NCBI GenBank assembly: GCA_019188255.1
Contig: JAETXT010000011.1
Coordinates: 3,100,001 to 3,164,000, forward strand
Direction of reading: 5' to 3'
Length of the DNA: 64,000 nt
Source: Verticillium longisporum
Lineage: Eukaryota > Ascomycota > Sordariomycetes > Glomerellales > Plectosphaerellaceae
This document shows, one piece after another, positions 1 through 9,807 of this stretch (position 1 is its first letter; every line of letters starts with the position of its first letter). The notes below the pieces were generated by a model. The model was not told where the DNA came from, did no database searches, and was given only the letters and a program-made list of their open reading frames with translations. The position numbers were made by a program, and so were the translations under genes.

Positions 1-489
1 CATGGCCGCCTTCGGTGGCGCCCAACTCAGCGACTTCCCCGCGACGCTGACGTGTCCCGCCACGGCCTCCGCCACGGCGATGTCCTCATCTTCGCCAGCG
101 ACGGCGTCTGGGATAACCTCTTCAACCAGGACATCCTGCGCGTCGCGAGCCGCGTCATGGCCGGCGCGGGCGCCAGGGACACGCCCGCCGTGGGCGAAGC
201 GGAGAATGGCGGCACCCGCGTCATCGCCGACCTCGCCTCCCTGTCTGAGCAGCAGCAAAAGACGTCGTCCAAGCCGGCCGTCACTCTGCAGAGCGTCCTA
301 GCCATCGAGCTCGTCTCCGCCGCCTAGGCCGCCAGCGTCAACAGGAAGCTGGACGGGCCTTTTGCCAAGGAGGTGCAAAAGTGGTACCCACACGAGAACT
401 GGCGTGGCGGCAAGGTTGACGACATTGTGGTCGTCGTCGCCATCGTGTCAGACGACAGCAAGGCTGCGCCGCCCAAGAGCAAACTTTAA
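1..489 (+). CDS. PP2C-type Ser/Thr phosphatase (Ptc7-like), C-terminal part, frame damaged
   Basis: Only the C-terminal part lies in the window. From base 52 the frame reads RHGDVLIFASDGVWDNLF, the metal-binding DG-x-WDN block of PP2C phosphatases, in the form seen in the mitochondrial Ptc7/azr1 group. The end, with KEVQKWYPHENWRGGKVDDI, also fits that group: the GKVDDI block supplies the late metal-binding Asp. Two lesions are visible. The upstream segment FGGAQLSDFP (bases 11-40) is in frame 2, while the rest is in frame 1, which fits one missing C in the C run at 37-40. An in-frame TAG at 325-327 is followed by 53 more family-like codons ending at TAA 487-489. Either the gene is a pseudogene or the sequence has errors; the frame slip resembles those in essential genes of this window. 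Family assignment is firm, intactness is not. Confidence 0.8.
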
Positions 490-1645
490 TCGTCTTGGGG
501 GGGGGGGTACGGAGAAACATTGGATCGGGCGAGAAGAGTGTCACGATCTACATGTACGTGCCATATCGACATAGCACGGCGTTCAGAGAGTCCAGTGGCG
601 GGAGGTGGCGTTGCGTTCTGTTTTCCAACCATGCATTCATCCATCGCTACATTGAAAGAAAAGAAAGAGAGAGAGTCAGGAGGGGGGCTCCGGAGCAAGA
701 ATTAGACGCGCGGACAAAAGCCACATGGCTGTAAAAATAGGACAGGATGTGTTGCAATCCAGCGATTTTAGAGTGCGAGAGAAGACGGCGGCTGAGAGCT
801 ATAATAAGGGCTGAATACAGATAGTCGGCTTACTATGCACACATGTCGAAGCTTGTTTTTTCCCCCCCTCGTTGGTCCGTTCGGTCATTGGCAGTCGCCC
901 AGCTGGACGGGCCAGCATCAGCTTCTACGATTCTCTGCGCTTCCTCTCTACCTTACCTTCCCAAGCAGGTGACTGGCCAGAACGAAAAAGCAAAATGCTT
1001 TCCGATTCGCGATGATCAGCCGCCCCCCTCCCCGAGACCTTGCACCTTGCATACACGTGCTGCCGCCGACCGCAGAAACCAAAGGGATGGGAGGGCTCGT
1101 CAGCAGTAGCGCAAAGCTTGGCCAAAGACAATGCGCGGGGTTGTGGTTGCACACTGTCCAGTGCCCCACAAAAAAAGAAAAGGTGTCATGACTACATGGG
1201 TCTGAAGTGTTGTTGCACAACATGGGAGACAGCGGCCAAGCGCGCCATCTACGACCTATGCACGTCCGGCTGAACGACTGGGCTACCTTACCTGGCGACG
1301 AGACGCGAAAGGCGGTAGTATTGTTCACAGTTTACTTCTTCAATTGAACACAACCGAGATGAATCAGAAAGATGCAATTGTCTTGGACCCGTCGATCTAA
1401 GAACATGTGTGTACACGTCGAGCCGCCCTAAGACACAAAAACCGATGCAAGACAGTTCCACGCACATCAACGCAAGCCGCGTCGTATTTGACGATTTACC
1501 CTGTGCCCGAGACTCCAAGCCCCTCGACGCTTTCCCTTAAATAGTCGAGAGGTAATAATGATAAACCGCATTAAGGGTCATCATCCATTAATGAAGAGCA
1601 AGTAATGTGAGCTCGGTATGAACCGAGGCCGGGACGTAAGTACGC
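490..1645. other. Intergenic, convergent 3' sides
   Basis: This stretch lies between the end of the phosphatase and the stop of the GPI-protein gene, so it should hold both 3' untranslated regions. It begins with an 11-base G run (496-506). Short open frames have no family-like features. No promoter is expected here. Confidence 0.5.
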
Positions 1646-2395
1646 TTAGTGGAAGTACAGCATGGCCGCGAGGGTCATGATGAGGGCGACGGGGGAGCCG
1701 AGGCGGCCGGCCTTGCTGTCAGGAACAGAGGCGGCAGTGCCGGTGGCGGACTCAGACGCGGTGGTGGAGGCTAAGAAACATATCGTTAGTGGCCTGTGCC
1801 GCAGCGTTGTTGGGCAAGGGAAACACTTACTCCTGGTCCTGGTCACGACGGAGGAAGAGGCCTCAGTGGTGGCGGAGCTCTCGGCGGCGGAAGACGTCGC
1901 AGTCTCGCTCTCGCTGGCAGCGGAGGACTCGGCGGCGGTGCTGGTGACGGTGACGGTGGCGGAAGCGCTGGTGGCGGTGCTGGCAGGGGCAGAGCTGGCG
2001 GAAGCAGTGCCAGAACCAACAAGGGGGAACTGAACGCTGTAGTTGGGCTCGGTGCCATCGTTGATCTCGAAGGCGTACTGGCCGCTGACGAGGGTGGTGG
2101 GGACGGACCAGGTGAAGGATTCACCGGACTGGCCAGCTTGAGGGTAGGTTAGCATCATCGTCATGCATCGCCGGGGGGAGGGCGGCTTACTGGTGATGGT
2201 CTCGACAGTGGTGAGATCGTCACTGGGGCCGGACTTGAGGAGGATGGTAACGGGGCCCTCGGCGCCAGACCAGGTCAGGGTGAAGTCCTCGCCGGCACTG
2301 ATGGCGGCAAAGTCGGCCTGAGTGTTGGTGATCTCGGCCCTGGCCTGGACGTAGGCAACAAGGGCGGCAAGGGTGGCGGCAACGCTGTACTTCAT
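1646..2395 (-). CDS. GPI-anchored Ser/Thr-rich surface protein with Kre9/KNH-like N-terminal domain
   Basis: CDS: complement of 1646..1770, 1831..2136 and 2191..2395, giving 211 residues. Introns at 1771-1830 and 2137-2190 have GTAAGT/GTAAGC donors and CTAAC branch sites. Both also stay open when read through, so an unspliced reading gives a false 249-residue protein. Residues 1-19 are a signal peptide. About 20-115 look like the beta-sandwich domain of fungal Kre9/KNH-type surface proteins (ISAGEDFTLTWSG, ESFTWSVP, YAFEINDG). A Ser/Thr/Ala-rich stalk follows, probably O-mannosylated. The protein ends in a hydrophobic tail (ALIMTLAAMLYFH) typical of GPI attachment. Family members are wall or plasma-membrane proteins, some linked to beta-1,6-glucan; the exact role here is unknown. 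Confidence 0.85.
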   Translation of the reverse strand: MKYSVAATLAALVAYVQARAEITNTQADFAAISAGEDFTLTWSGAEGPVTILLKSGPSDDLTTVETITSKPPSPRRCMTMMLTYPQAGQSGESFTWSVPTTLVSGQYAFEINDGTEPNYSVQFPLVGSGTASASSAPASTATSASATVTVTSTAAESSAASESETATSSAAESSATTEASSSVVTRTRSKCFPCPTTLRHRPLTICFLASTTASESATGTAASVPDSKAGRLGSPVALIMTLAAMLYFH

Positions 2396-4101
2396 TTTGA
2401 CGGTTGGTGGTAGCTGTCCAGTGTGTTAGGCTTGGTTTGAGAGAAACAGATGCTTGTTGTCGTGTAACGTGTGAATGAGAGACAGAGCTTCGAGCTCGAA
2501 TGGAGAGAAACAGTGGTTTGTTCGAAGCCAAAGGCGGGCGACCAAGACTACAAACAAGGAAGGAGAGCACAATAATGTCTTTTGTTGTTGTTGATGTCGA
2601 GGTAGGGGGGTAGGTAGATAGGCTGTCGAGGCGAACGACCCTCGAGGGCACTTACATGAAAAGGGTTTGGCGGTCAAAAGCTTGGTGACAAAAGTCTAAA
2701 TGTTGGAGTCGACGATGCGAAACGACGGTGGTGAAGGAGACAGACGGGGTAGCGAGAGACTGGGGTGAACTGGAGATCTGAATAGAGAAAGAAGGAACGG
2801 GTTGGTGTAGTCGCGGCGCGATGCGGGTCGTAGCTCCTTTAAGGGGTGGGAAGGAGCAGCCGGCGCAACACACGCACGCCTTCACACGCACACACTCACG
2901 CTTACACTCACACAGAGTATGGGGCGCAGGATGGGGGATGGGGGATGGACAGGCAAGCAGGCTGGCCAAGCGACGCTGCAAATGAGGTAGGCCGGCAGGG
3001 GCCCCCAGCGCCATGCCTGCCAGGTTCGCGACACTTCTTCGTCGGTGGTTGAAGCCGTGGCCTGCCATGGCAACAGGGGGGAGGCCTGGTTCCAAATGGA
3101 TACCGACACCCTGAGCTAGTCCCCTTTCAACAAGGCGTTCGATGAAGGAATCAGACCGAGCATCCAACCAAGCTTTGGGCCAATGCGCAGCCAACTGGGT
3201 ACACCTGGGCGGGCAGGCAGAGGAGCGCCGGGCAGCTCCGTTCTGTCCAGCACGCGCTGACTTTCCCGGGGTTGAGGCAGACGAGCCGGCCAGTAGTGGC
3301 AAAGATGGTCGTCATTAGCACCACGATGGCGCCTACCGTACCTGAGCCTGCGCGGCCTGGGCCACTCTGGTCGAGCCCGAATGAGCCGAATGAGCCTGAA
3401 TAGGTGAGAAAGCACGGCCAAAACGACGAAGCTTATTCCCCCGACCACACACACACACCTGGCCGGTGCCCTGGACTGGAAGAACCTATGCACTACAGCA
3501 CCTTTTGCCACCCTCCCCCCCTTCGTCTTCCCCAAGTGCAGACAGAGAGGGTCAGCAATGGTTGCTCCTAGGCTCCCGCTGTGCACGCCACGAATCAACA
3601 TCTGGCTGTGCCTCAATCCAATCCACTTGCTCACAGCAACATGCCCTCCATTCCATCTCGTGTTGTTCTGTGGATGGTGAGACTCTCCACGTGACCTGGC
3701 ACGAACGCACGCAGTCTACAGCGCCGCGCGCAGGAAACCCCAAGGCGTACCAACAATCAAGGACCAACCGACGACGGCGAGCTCTCCAGTCATACAGCTC
3801 TCCACTCCACCTTCTGTCACCTAGCCTAGCCTTGTCCGCACACCCTGGCAGCTTAGACAAGCCCATGCACAGCCAGCCATTACGCCTGCTCCGCCGGCGG
3901 ACTGCGCGGGAGCGCGACCAGCAACGACGTGAAAAGTGGGTGGCCAAAATCTGGGTCAAGGGAGGAGGATGCACTCGCAGTCCATCCCCCAGCGCAGATC
4001 GATTCCATCCATCGTCGAGGAACAAAAGTGACGACACACACGAAACGTACCATCAGGAACGAGTGGCCGCCTCGAGAGACACGATTCCAGTACCCCGAGG
4101 C

Positions 4102-4119
4102 AAAAAAAAAAAAAAAAAA
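4102..4119. repeat. Poly-A tract (18 A)
   Basis: An uninterrupted run of 18 A on the plus strand in intergenic DNA. No retroelement or pseudogene precedes it that I can recognise. Confidence 0.9.
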
Positions 4120-4500
4120 CTGAATCGTTCCAGTGCCCACCGCCCAGGACAAGTTTGCATGCTCCTCATCAAAGTCAAATTCTTCCATGGCGCCGTCGGT
4201 GGAGACAGTCCTGAGAGGACCTCATCTCCCCAGATGCGCTACACTGGAGCCCGCTGCCCGGCCCCCAACAGTCCCTGTTCCTGCATTTCCAGGCCTCTTG
4301 GGCCTTGCTCTGCGGGGCTCCTTTCCCACCCTGGAAGGTACTGCCCGGAATCGGCCAATGCACGGAAGACAACCATGGTCATAGCCGATCATCTGACTTA
4401 TCGCGCCTTGCCTCTGTTGACCACTCGTCGTCGTCGTTCCACTATTGCACCGTTGTGTGATTGCCTTTCCGGCGCGTAAGGTAACGAACCTGATGGCGCC

Positions 4501-4520
4501 TCTCTCTCTCTCTCTCTCTC
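4501..4520. repeat. (TC)10 microsatellite
   Basis: Ten perfect TC units in intergenic DNA about 1 kb upstream of the F-box gene. Confidence 0.9.
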
Positions 4521-5073
4521 CTCATGGTGGCTCTATAGGTAAGGTAGGATTACAGAGCATCCGACCAAAGCCGGAACAATGGGCGCACGCAAGGCACACG
4601 GCATGTCGCTAGTGATCAATGACGCACAACAATCAAGCAGGAAAGTTTTGGGTTGTCGTCGCTGGACCTTTGATGAGTCTATTACAGGATGCGTTTCGAA
4701 CTCGAGTCAATTTGGCTTCAACAGGGCCGTCCCATCTCGATTAGCACATCAAACAACATGTGAGGCCAACTCTGTCCCCCCCTTTCCCCTTTTAGCCTGA
4801 GCCCACCCTGAGCAACACCGACAAAGCTTCGTGGCGCAGCATGCACAACCTAGCCACATACCGTATGCACAAACTTCACCGTAAAGCCATCCTTCCACCG
4901 TATTATGCCTTTGGTGCCCAAATTTGGTCTCAGTACTACGTATGATCGACATCCGAGTGGCAGAAAAAATATGACGCCAATTGAACCAAAGGACATAGCG
5001 AACTGTACATCTAGATGCCTGTACGTTACCCATGTTTCACAGACGTACCCGCCCTTAATCATGTCCTGAGCTA

Positions 5074-5107
5074 GTACCTGCTTAGATGTAGTACCTGCTT
5101 TGATGTA
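5074..5107. repeat. Tandem 17-bp direct repeat
   Basis: GTACCTGCTTAGATGTA (5074-5090) is followed directly by GTACCTGCTTTGATGTA (5091-5107), 16 of 17 identical. It lies inside the inverted-repeat element. Confidence 0.85.
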
Positions 5108-5116
5108 CATCAAAGC
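5097..5116. repeat. Perfect 20-bp palindrome
   Basis: GCTTTGATGT followed by its exact reverse complement ACATCAAAGC. It overlaps the second unit of the 17-bp direct repeat and lies near the right arm of the candidate MITE. Confidence 0.9.
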
Positions 5117-5569
5117 TCTTTAGGCAGGCAGTGATCATTTTATGTACTGAGGCCGAATTTGGGCACCAAAGGGATAATACGATAGCTTGAATCGCGAAAC
5201 CACAGCGGAGCTCATCTAGGTGCCGACGCCTGGTTTCTAGTCTCTGAGAGGCAGAAACAAGATTCAGCCGTGTGTTTCGGTGGAGAAATACGCAGCGCGC
5301 GCCACCTAGGGTGGCTCACACTGAGGAAGGTTATAGTCTAACAAAAGGTCTTCGCAGGGCTCCGAAGACTCCCCACTTCCATTCTCACCACCAACCAGTC
5401 CATACCATAACGATCCTCTAAATCTATCTAGATACTGGAATCACCCTTTCGAAGCCTCCCAACGACCTTGTCGACGACACAGCTTCTATCGACAAGGACA
5501 CCTCATCGAAAGACTTCTCACTACATCGCTCTTTCGCCGGAAAATCCTCTTCTTTCGGTCTACTACACC

Positions 5570-7244
5570 ATGTTTTCAACGTCACTCAGCCGGAGGCAAG
5601 GGGTTTCAACCTGGGATGGCTTGCCTAGAGAAATCCGGCTTCTTATTTTGAGATTCCTAATGCAAGAAGGCTACGCACTGAGTCGCTTGGTCACGGTGTG
5701 TCGAGAGTGGCAAATAGAGATCGAGCGACATAACTTCGCTCGAATCAGATTGACTCCGTCGCGTCTCGTCAACTTTAATGCGATGGTTCAAAGAAATCGG
5801 GCTCTCGTCAGCTACATTTGGTTCTGCTTGGAACTTGATGATTATGAATGTACCACCTGCGCACCTAACATTCGAATGCTCACAGGGGAAGAGTACGAAA
5901 AGGCTTTTGCGATTAGCGATACCGATGGATGTCCTATCACCACGGGATTCCAAATTTTGTTCTCAAATCTCAGCACATGGGATCATCACGGCGACTTGAC
6001 ACTCGACATCAGTATCTACTCGCCAAGCGACTCAAGGCACTGGTTTAAATATCTGATCTTCGTGCCCGACACTCCTTCGAATCTACCAGTTGATTGTCGC
6101 ACAGAGAAGTCGATGTCAAACGGAGACTACCATGACCCTCAACATGGTTGGGTTGCCGGTTCTCGACAATCCGCCCCGCCTCCATCTGCTGTCAGCAAAG
6201 TATTCCATTCAGTGATGGAGGAGGGGCCATTTGACGATGCCCAGTCAGAGCTTCAATGGTGGGATCAACTCCCATCTGTCCGAGCAGTAACTAGTTTACT
6301 TCTCCGGCAACAGAACCGCCGGAGATGGAATCCGGATTCGCTGGCACATATGTTTGCCCGGTTTCCTCGACTCCAGGAAGTCCACTACGAACCCTGGAGG
6401 GAATGGAACTTCATGCAAAGCGATACATATAGAGGTGAGTATAACTACATTGCCTCCCCATCCTTTTTAATTATTACTCGCTCTATGTTATATAGATACT
6501 CATTCACGAATAATCCTTATTACCTATCTAGGTTACCAGTACCTTTTCAAGTCTACCCAACATTCCAACAGTAGTCTTAAAAGACTCGTGGTCTTCGAGA
6601 ACTTCAATCAACAGTACCCATGTTTTATGCAGCGATTCCTAGAAGGAGTCGACCTGAGCGAATGCGACCCAATCCGCGACCCGAGTCCAGCTGTTAGCCA
6701 GGCGGTCGTACTTACTAGCCTTAAGCTTGAGCATCTCGCAGCATCTTTCATTGTAGATGCCAGCTATTCCTTCGAGATCCAACCCTCTTGGGAGTGGCCA
6801 AACCTGCTATCGCTGGTTCTTACTTCAAAATTACTCACACCAGACGAGAATTCGACAGATATTAACGCTATACTTCAGGCAGCCGCGTTAGCGGCTATGA
6901 AGATGCCTCATTTGGAGACAATGGAGATTTGGAACGGACGAAAGGGCTTAGCAGCGCTCTTTCGGTATCAGGCGCTCCGCAACGTACAGCAAGCCGTAGT
7001 TTTGTGGAGAGGCACATGGGATTTGGCTATAGAACCACCTGTGATCCAGGCTTGGGAAGCTGTGATGCATCAGTTTGATAAACGGAGACTCGATTTAGCC
7101 CAGGAGCGGCTGGATAAAACTGCTATCAAGTCTCACGGTGATGCGCTTTCTTGTCTGATGCTTTCAAGCCAGGTCATTCGGCCCATCTCGCTACAGCAGA
7201 TCCAAATGGAACAGAAAGCTCTAGAGGGCGTAGACACTATATAA
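5570..7244 (+). CDS. F-box domain protein
   Basis: CDS: 5570..6434 joined to 6532..7244, 525 residues. The intron at 6435-6531 has GTGAGT and TATCTAG borders; splicing joins TYRG to YQYLFKSTQ and removes an in-frame TAG. The start at 5570 is the first ATG of the frame, shortly before the F-box. The F-box is at about residues 13-55 (WDGLPREIRLLILRFL, then SRLVTVCREWQIEIERHNF). The rest is a long fungal-type region without a clear repeat, ending with KSTQHSNSSLKRLVVFENF and alpha-helical stretches. F-box proteins recruit substrates to SCF ubiquitin ligases through Skp1; the substrate cannot be inferred. Codons use more A/T at third positions than the housekeeping genes here, and a candidate MITE lies about 390 bases upstream, which suggests an accessory, fast-evolving gene. 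Confidence 0.85.
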
Positions 7245-8636
7245 CATCGATGAAAACAAAGTAACAGCTGTAAAGCATAGCATAGGCAGTAGCTAGTAAT
7301 GAGACAAATAGCAGTGGGCATTATACATGGCAGCTACGGACATGGCAGGACCTTGTATAAAGCAGGATGGCAGGCTGCTCTCCCCTAACCCAAGGTGCTG
7401 TGTCTCGTAGAGGACGTCGATACAGAAGATCCAAAGGAGATGTTGTGACCCTGGTGGTCTTTCGAACAGAGATACAAGGTACGAGGTGCGTTGCGAGCGC
7501 CGGAGTAGTCACGAGCCGTATCACGTGATCGCTAGTTCTTTATGAATCCTTCGTCCGTGATGTGTCCAGCGTGGGAGCCTGATCCTGCTTGGTCCCTGCA
7601 GTTCTGGGCGTTACAGGAGGGTTCGATCCACGACGGCGCCCAGCTCGGCTTGATTCAGAGGTTTTTTGTCTAAGACTGGATATGGTGGAAGGATACGGCG
7701 TCGGTTGAGAACTTGATGCGCACGGTCAAGATATGGGTGACGCTGGTTGATAACGGCGGGCCAGGCCACAGGTTTCCATTCTAAACGGTTCGCACTATTC
7801 GAAATGACCGTTTCTATTGACCGATTTGTGCACCGCCACACATGTTGCATAACGCCTTGATTCGTAGTGTTGTATTGAGCGCGGCGTGGCTGAGCTTTGG
7901 CTGGCCTAGCTTAGACTGACCGAGCCTGAGCAAGCGTGATAAACGCGCCAGTCCTAATCAGGACAGCATATCACCCGTGACAAACCCTGGAACCCAGACA
8001 CCGATGCGGAGGCCGCGGAATGTGGCCAAGATCAAAACAGACAAACAGTATGCATCACGGTCGCGTATTAATGCCAGCTTCTGGACCCGAACAAATCGCT
8101 GTTGAATGATTGACATCTGCTACGTCTCGAATCAGAAGTCAAAGGATCACAAACGTCCCTGGTAGCAGGTGACACCTGTTGAGGGTTGTGTTATACCCCC
8201 CTGACTCGACATGATGGGGAGGGACGCGCGATCTCGCCCTCACAGCCCCATCGATTGCCCATTACCTGACTGCCGAGCCATCCCGGCAATGACGGCCCTT
8301 CATCGAACAGAGCACCATATCGTTACATCGGCTGTTGAAATCCTCCAGATCCGGCGGACGCATTTTGTCGCCGGTTCTTTTGCGTCGTTGCCACCTCGTG
8401 CTGCTGTGCCGCGCTTAGTTTCGTCGCAGCCGCTTTTTCCATCTCGGTCACCGTCCTGGGACACCGCTAGCCTGTGGCGCGGCTGTGCCTCCCCCTCCTG
8501 TACACCATCGAACGCATAAGCCGGCAACACCCCGAGGTGCCAAGCCATAGTGGCGAGAGCGTTGTCGAAAGGAGTGTCTCCGGTTCGGTCATCGGCATCA
8601 TGAATCAGAATCATCGGTCAGATAGTCATCGGCCGT
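7245..8636. other. Intergenic, convergent
   Basis: Lies between the ends of the F-box gene (plus) and the methyltransferase gene (minus). A 79-codon minus-strand frame at 7611-7850 has protein-like composition but no recognisable domain or intact continuation; it could be a relic. I see no RNA gene. Confidence 0.4.
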
Positions 8637-9807
8637 TCAGGCAGAGGTCGCAGGTAGGACACAGCGTACGACACCGCGTCGAACGCCCTCAGCCTCCTCG
8701 CGCAGTTGGGTGACAATGGCTCCCTTGCCTCGCGCCTTCGCGATGAAGTCGTCCAGTGAGCCTCCAACTCCAAAGTAGAGCCGCTTTGCTCCGACGAGGG
8801 CTTGGCACTTGCAGCCGACGCGCTCAGCCTTCTCCCTGGAAAGTATAGCCAAGACCATCTCGTTGAAGGCATCGAGCGCAAACGGCGAGTAGATCGTCTC
8901 GGCGCCGAGGAGCAGGCTGTCAAATTCGCCGCTGTCCGAATGGCTCGCGACGTCCGAGCCGTCAAGTAGCTTGACAAGCTCCTGCGACCACCCTCCGGAC
9001 AAGAAGCTCAGAGAGATGTTGGACGATGCCAGGAAGGCCTCAAAGGCGGCAATGACCTCCGGCGTCAACTCGAGCTCGCCCTCTTCGTAGAAAGCGGTCT
9101 CGAGGACGGGCGTGGCGGTTTTTCGTGCCAGAGCCCAGGTGAGGATAAAGTTGGGCAACGTCACGAGTTGCAGCACCGAAGGGTTGTAGTCTGCCAGGAC
9201 TATGGAAAGTGGCGAGTTGACAGATGACGCGACGGCGGCGCTTCTGAAGATTGCGAGTGAAGGCAGAGCCGTGCCGCACCCAAGCTGTTCTCTTGGTCAA
9301 TCAATCGACCAGGAGGCTGTGAAGGGATCTATTTTTGTCTGATGATCTACGCACCTCAATGACACGCAGTGTGCGTGGGCGGGCAGGGGTCAAGAGCTTC
9401 TCACTATCCAAGACCTTCACGAGGTCGACGCTGCTCTCCCAGCTCTTGAAACCACCCTCATAGACACCGGTCTTGACATCGTGGCTGCCAAGGCCTTCAG
9501 GTCCCTCCGCGGCATCGTCGTCCTCTGCCATGAGCTGGACCCTCACATCCCACAGTTCGCGCCGGGGAATCTCGACCACTTCCCCGCCGTCGAGAGTAAC
9601 GTTCAGAATGCTGTATGCAATCTTGGACGGCAGCTGCGCCAGCATGTCTGCCAGGCGATGGCTGGTTGGTGGAAGCTGAGGCTTTCCTGGCACGGGGAAA
9701 GCGCTCGCGGTAGCTGGCTGCGAGGCCTTGATCTCGAGCTCCGGGGCGGGATTCCCATCTGCGCCATCAATGTCATCTCCCGCGAAGGAGAAGGAGAAGG
9801 AAGCCAT
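8637..9807 (-). CDS. Protein-histidine N-methyltransferase, Hpm1/METTL18-like
   Basis: CDS: complement of 8637..9284 and 9355..9807, 366 residues. The intron at 9285-9354 joins ..RTLRVIE to LGCGTALPSLA, restoring SAM-binding motif I at about residues 152-156. ADYNPSVLQLVTLPN follows (acidic motif II and a post-motif block). Before it, GGFKSWESSVDLVKVL (about 120-135) is the characteristic W-E-S-x-x-D-L block of the group, and YFGVGG near the C-terminus is also shared with yeast Hpm1. Yeast Hpm1 methylates a histidine of ribosomal protein Rpl3. The start is the ATG at 9807, which gives MASFSFSFAG; the frame stays open upstream but has no ATG there. Assignment to the Hpm1 group rests on these motifs. 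Confidence 0.85.

Larger units (their letters stand above)
4899..5181. mobile_element. Candidate MITE (283 bp) with 38-bp terminal inverted repeats
   Basis: Bases 4899-4936 and the reverse complement of 5144-5181 match at 35 of 38 positions; two of the three mismatches are C/T differences. Both ends begin CGTATTAT or its complement, so a TA target duplication may lie within the ends, as with Tc1/mariner or pogo-derived MITEs. Similarity between the arms continues weakly inward (both have ATGATC shortly after the arm). The interior has a 17-bp tandem repeat and a perfect 20-bp palindrome but no transposase-like frame. Size, long inverted repeats and lack of coding fit a non-autonomous DNA element. 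The superfamily is not established. Confidence 0.65.
2396..5569. other. Long intergenic region with simple repeats and an inverted-repeat element
   Basis: Divergent region between the GPI-protein gene (minus) and the F-box gene (plus). It holds a GTAGGTAG motif at 2610-2617, CA-rich tracts near 2875-2915 and 3446-3458, an 18-base A run at 4102-4119, a (TC)10 tract at 4501-4520, and the inverted-repeat element at 4899-5181, listed separately. A 337-codon open frame at 3466-4479 has low-complexity composition and no recognisable domain, so I do not call it a gene. Confidence 0.5.

Noticed and set aside
3466..4479. 337-codon plus-strand open frame
   Set aside because: Low-complexity, Arg/Ser/His-rich translation without domain; lies across a poly-A tract and simple repeats in promoter DNA.
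7616..7632. tRNA B-box-like GGGTTCGATCC
   Set aside because: No acceptor, D or anticodon stem can be formed around it.
7611..7850. 79-codon minus-strand frame with protein-like composition
   Set aside because: No domain, no plausible upstream or downstream exon; perhaps a relic, not supportable as a gene.
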